Below, one piece after another: positions 12,543 through 14,158 of a stretch of 14,158 bases of DNA. A program made the translations under genes and the position numbers. The notes beneath the pieces were generated by a model. It worked only from the letters and a program-made list of their open reading frames with translations. It was not told the origin of the DNA and made no database searches. The first letter of the stretch is position 1, and each line of letters opens with the position of its first letter. The stretch is from the NCBI GenBank assembly GCA_021846795.1, contig JAJZWG010000016.1, positions 1 to 14,158 on the forward strand, read 5' to 3'. Source of the stretch: a bacterium (GTDB taxonomy: Bacteria > Patescibacteriota > Saccharimonadia > Saccharimonadales > UBA4665).

Positions 12543-14158
12543 TTAAGTCTGAGGAATATCAAAGGAAGTTTCTGGAATATTTGTGGCTGCGTTCGGTAGA
12601 TTGTTTGGTGAAGTAGTAATTAAACTAGTTTCAACATCGCTGGCAATAATTTGAATATGTACATGATTTTGACCAGCAAAAAAAAGGCCTTGACCAACTG
12701 GAAATTGACTAAGTCTTTTTTTCTCTTCTGAAGTTAATTTAAAAACATCAGCTAGATTATCTACGGCTGTCGGTGATTGTTTCAGTAAAATTTGCATACT
12801 AGAGTTGGCAACAATTGCTCTTCCCATGGTTGAACCGATAAAATCTTCAACATCTTGAGATATGGTTGTTAAGCCTAAATTATATTTTCGAGCTCTTTTG
12901 GCTAGAGAAAAGAGAAAGTTTGCCGAATCTTCATATTTCATTAATTGCCAAGCTTCATCAACAATTAGTAGTCTTTTCTTTTTATCGGTTTTAGTTTTAT
13001 TCCAAATATAATTTAAAATAATATACATCGCTACTGGCCTGAGCTCATCTTCTAAGTCTCTAGTATTAAAAACTACCAACGAATTATTAATTTCAATATT
13101 AGATTGTTGAGAAAAAATTCCCGCAAAAGTTCCAGCGGTATATTTTCTAAGTCTTTGGGCTAGCTGTGGTCCAGTGTTACCCATATGAAGTAAAGTATCA
13201 TAAAGATCGGCAATAGTTGGTGGAATTGTAGTGTGAGTGAAAGGGTCGTTAGTTATACCTGCCTTGCCATAAGTTTCTATTAGAGCCATATCTAAATCTG
13301 ACTCTTCAACTGGATTTAAAGCAGGGGTATAGGTGGCTACACCACCAACTAATTGACTTTGAGCGCCCCCCATCATTAGTCTTAATAGACCATGAAGAGT
13401 AATAATATTACTCCTAAGAGCGTTATCAGCTTCTTCTGTGTCAACAACTTTTGGTAGATCAAACGGATTAATTCTGGTAGCCGAGCTTAAACTTAATCTA
13501 ATATATGAGCCACCTACTGCATCAGCCATTTTTTGATATTCGTTTTCCGGATCAATGATGATAATTTCAGTTCCAAGCATTAAACTTCGTAAAGCTTCTA
13601 ATTTAACCGTAAATGACTTACCAGCACCTGATTTAGCAAATATAACTGAGTTACTATTTTCTAGTGAGAATCGATCAAAAATAACTAGACCCGAGTTATG
13701 CATATTAATACCATATAAAATGCCAGATTCTTGAGTTAAGTTAGCTGAAGTAAACGGAAAAGTAGTACTGAGTGCCCCAGTAGATAAATTGCGGCGGATT
13801 TGTAATTGATCCGTCATTTGTGGAATTGTGCTATTAAAACCAGGTTCTTGTTGTGAGGTAGCTGGTTTAGAATAAATTAATTCTTCGCCAAGCAAGGTTT
13901 CAACTTTTTTACCAACAAAATCAAGTTCTTCTTTTGAAAACCCATAGATTGTAAAATAAAAACCAAACCTAAAAAATTTTTCTTCACCGACCTGTAGCTT
14001 ATCTCGCATCTCTTCGGCGTCTAGAATAGCAGCTTGTTTAGCTGGATCTCGAACTCTGCCTTTTTCATTATCAATTTGGATACCAGCTTCGAGCTGAGTT
14101 ACTTTTTTTCTCAGATTATTCATAACTAATTGACTATCAACTGGATAAACATAAATTG
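12543..14158 (-). CDS. VirB4/TraC-type T4SS ATPase, 5' end outside window
   Basis: Energy-providing ATPase of type IV secretion and conjugation systems, working at the inner face of the membrane. The frame is open beyond the ATG at 14123 to the window edge. The extra residues (YVYPVDSQLV) continue the family pattern, so this ATG is internal; 537 residues are visible and several hundred N-terminal residues are missing. VirB4 landmarks: the LRKKVTQLEAG helix; ILYGINMHNSGLVIFDRF just before the ATPase core; Walker A AKSGAGKSF (about 163-171 from ATG 14123); IIIIDPENEY; NPFDLP; Walker B RLLIVDEAW (384-392); TTISQD (419-424); and the final KQSP and FPVGQGLFFA segments. The C-terminal tail of about 30 residues is Asn/Pro/Thr-rich. 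It is the first visible gene of the operon; the promoter and any earlier genes are off the window. Confidence 0.93.
   Translation of the reverse strand, partial: IYVYPVDSQLVMNNLRKKVTQLEAGIQIDNEKGRVRDPAKQAAILDAEEMRDKLQVGEEKFFRFGFYFTIYGFSKEELDFVGKKVETLLGEELIYSKPATSQQEPGFNSTIPQMTDQLQIRRNLSTGALSTTFPFTSANLTQESGILYGINMHNSGLVIFDRFSLENSNSVIFAKSGAGKSFTVKLEALRSLMLGTEIIIIDPENEYQKMADAVGGSYIRLSLSSATRINPFDLPKVVDTEEADNALRSNIITLHGLLRLMMGGAQSQLVGGVATYTPALNPVEESDLDMALIETYGKAGITNDPFTHTTIPPTIADLYDTLLHMGNTGPQLAQRLRKYTAGTFAGIFSQQSNIEINNSLVVFNTRDLEDELRPVAMYIILNYIWNKTKTDKKKRLLIVDEAWQLMKYEDSANFLFSLAKRARKYNLGLTTISQDVEDFIGSTMGRAIVANSSMQILLKQSPTAVDNLADVFKLTSEEKKRLSQFPVGQGLFFAGQNHVHIQIIASDVETSLITTSPNNLPNAATNIPETSFDIPQT

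Noticed and set aside
1..14158. Alternative code with UGA as glycine or tryptophan
   Set aside because: TGA serves as a stop in yidC and in the hydrolase gene, both inside ATGA overlaps with the next start, and no supported gene needs an internal UGA.
1..14158. CRISPR arrays, tRNA or rRNA genes, insertion sequences
   Set aside because: I looked for regularly spaced repeats, tRNA-like cloverleaf arms and transposase or terminal inverted repeat signs, and saw none; almost all sequence is taken by the genes listed.

Overview
The window is AT-rich bacterial DNA carrying the chromosomal replication-origin locus. It is joined directly to one end of a type IV secretion (T4SS)-like operon. Small proteins, tight gene packing and many N/Q/S/T-rich secreted proteins suggest a reduced-genome member of the Patescibacteria (CPR). 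The pairing of VirB4, PEGA-domain proteins and an actinobacterial-style lysozyme-like hydrolase fits Candidatus Saccharibacteria best. That placement is inference from gene content and recalled family patterns; no 16S rRNA is present. TGA ends yidC and the hydrolase gene, each inside an ATGA start/stop overlap, and TAG ends the 880-residue gene. The standard bacterial code is therefore in use, which argues against Gracilibacteria or Absconditabacteria, where UGA is read as glycine.

Layout. (1) Bases 1-764, plus strand: 3' part of a GT-B glycosyltransferase cut by the window edge. (2) Bases 761-2755, minus strand: rpmH-rnpA-yidC-jag(khpB), the classic origin-proximal operon, with a good sigma70-type promoter at 2810-2838. 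rpmH (2618-2755) is short but clear. (3) Bases 2756-2995: divergent rpmH/dnaA spacer with one perfect DnaA box and several near-matches. (4) Bases 2996-6767, plus strand: dnaA, a 238-base origin-like spacer, dnaN and recF. gyrB does not follow recF. (5) Bases 6764-14158, minus strand: five co-directional genes read from right to left. They are a VirB4-type ATPase (5' end outside the window), an 880-residue membrane-anchored protein, a secreted two-domain peptidoglycan hydrolase (VirB1-like), a PEGA-domain membrane protein, and a membrane protein with a possible VirB8/NTF2-like C-terminus.

How the genes work together. DnaA, DnaN and RecF act in initiation, clamp loading and repair at the origin. 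RnpA matures tRNA, L34 is ribosomal, YidC inserts membrane proteins and KhpB is an RNA-binding partner usually encoded next to YidC. The right-hand operon looks like the energy, channel, wall-opening and surface parts of a cell-envelope translocation machine. Its tight joins (ATGA overlap, TAG-ATG abutment, ribosome binding site over the previous stop) imply one transcription unit. It is transcribed toward the origin, so head-on to the expected replication fork. Both plus-to-minus convergent junctions share a 4-base TTAA in which the two TAA stops overlap, leaving no room for a terminator.
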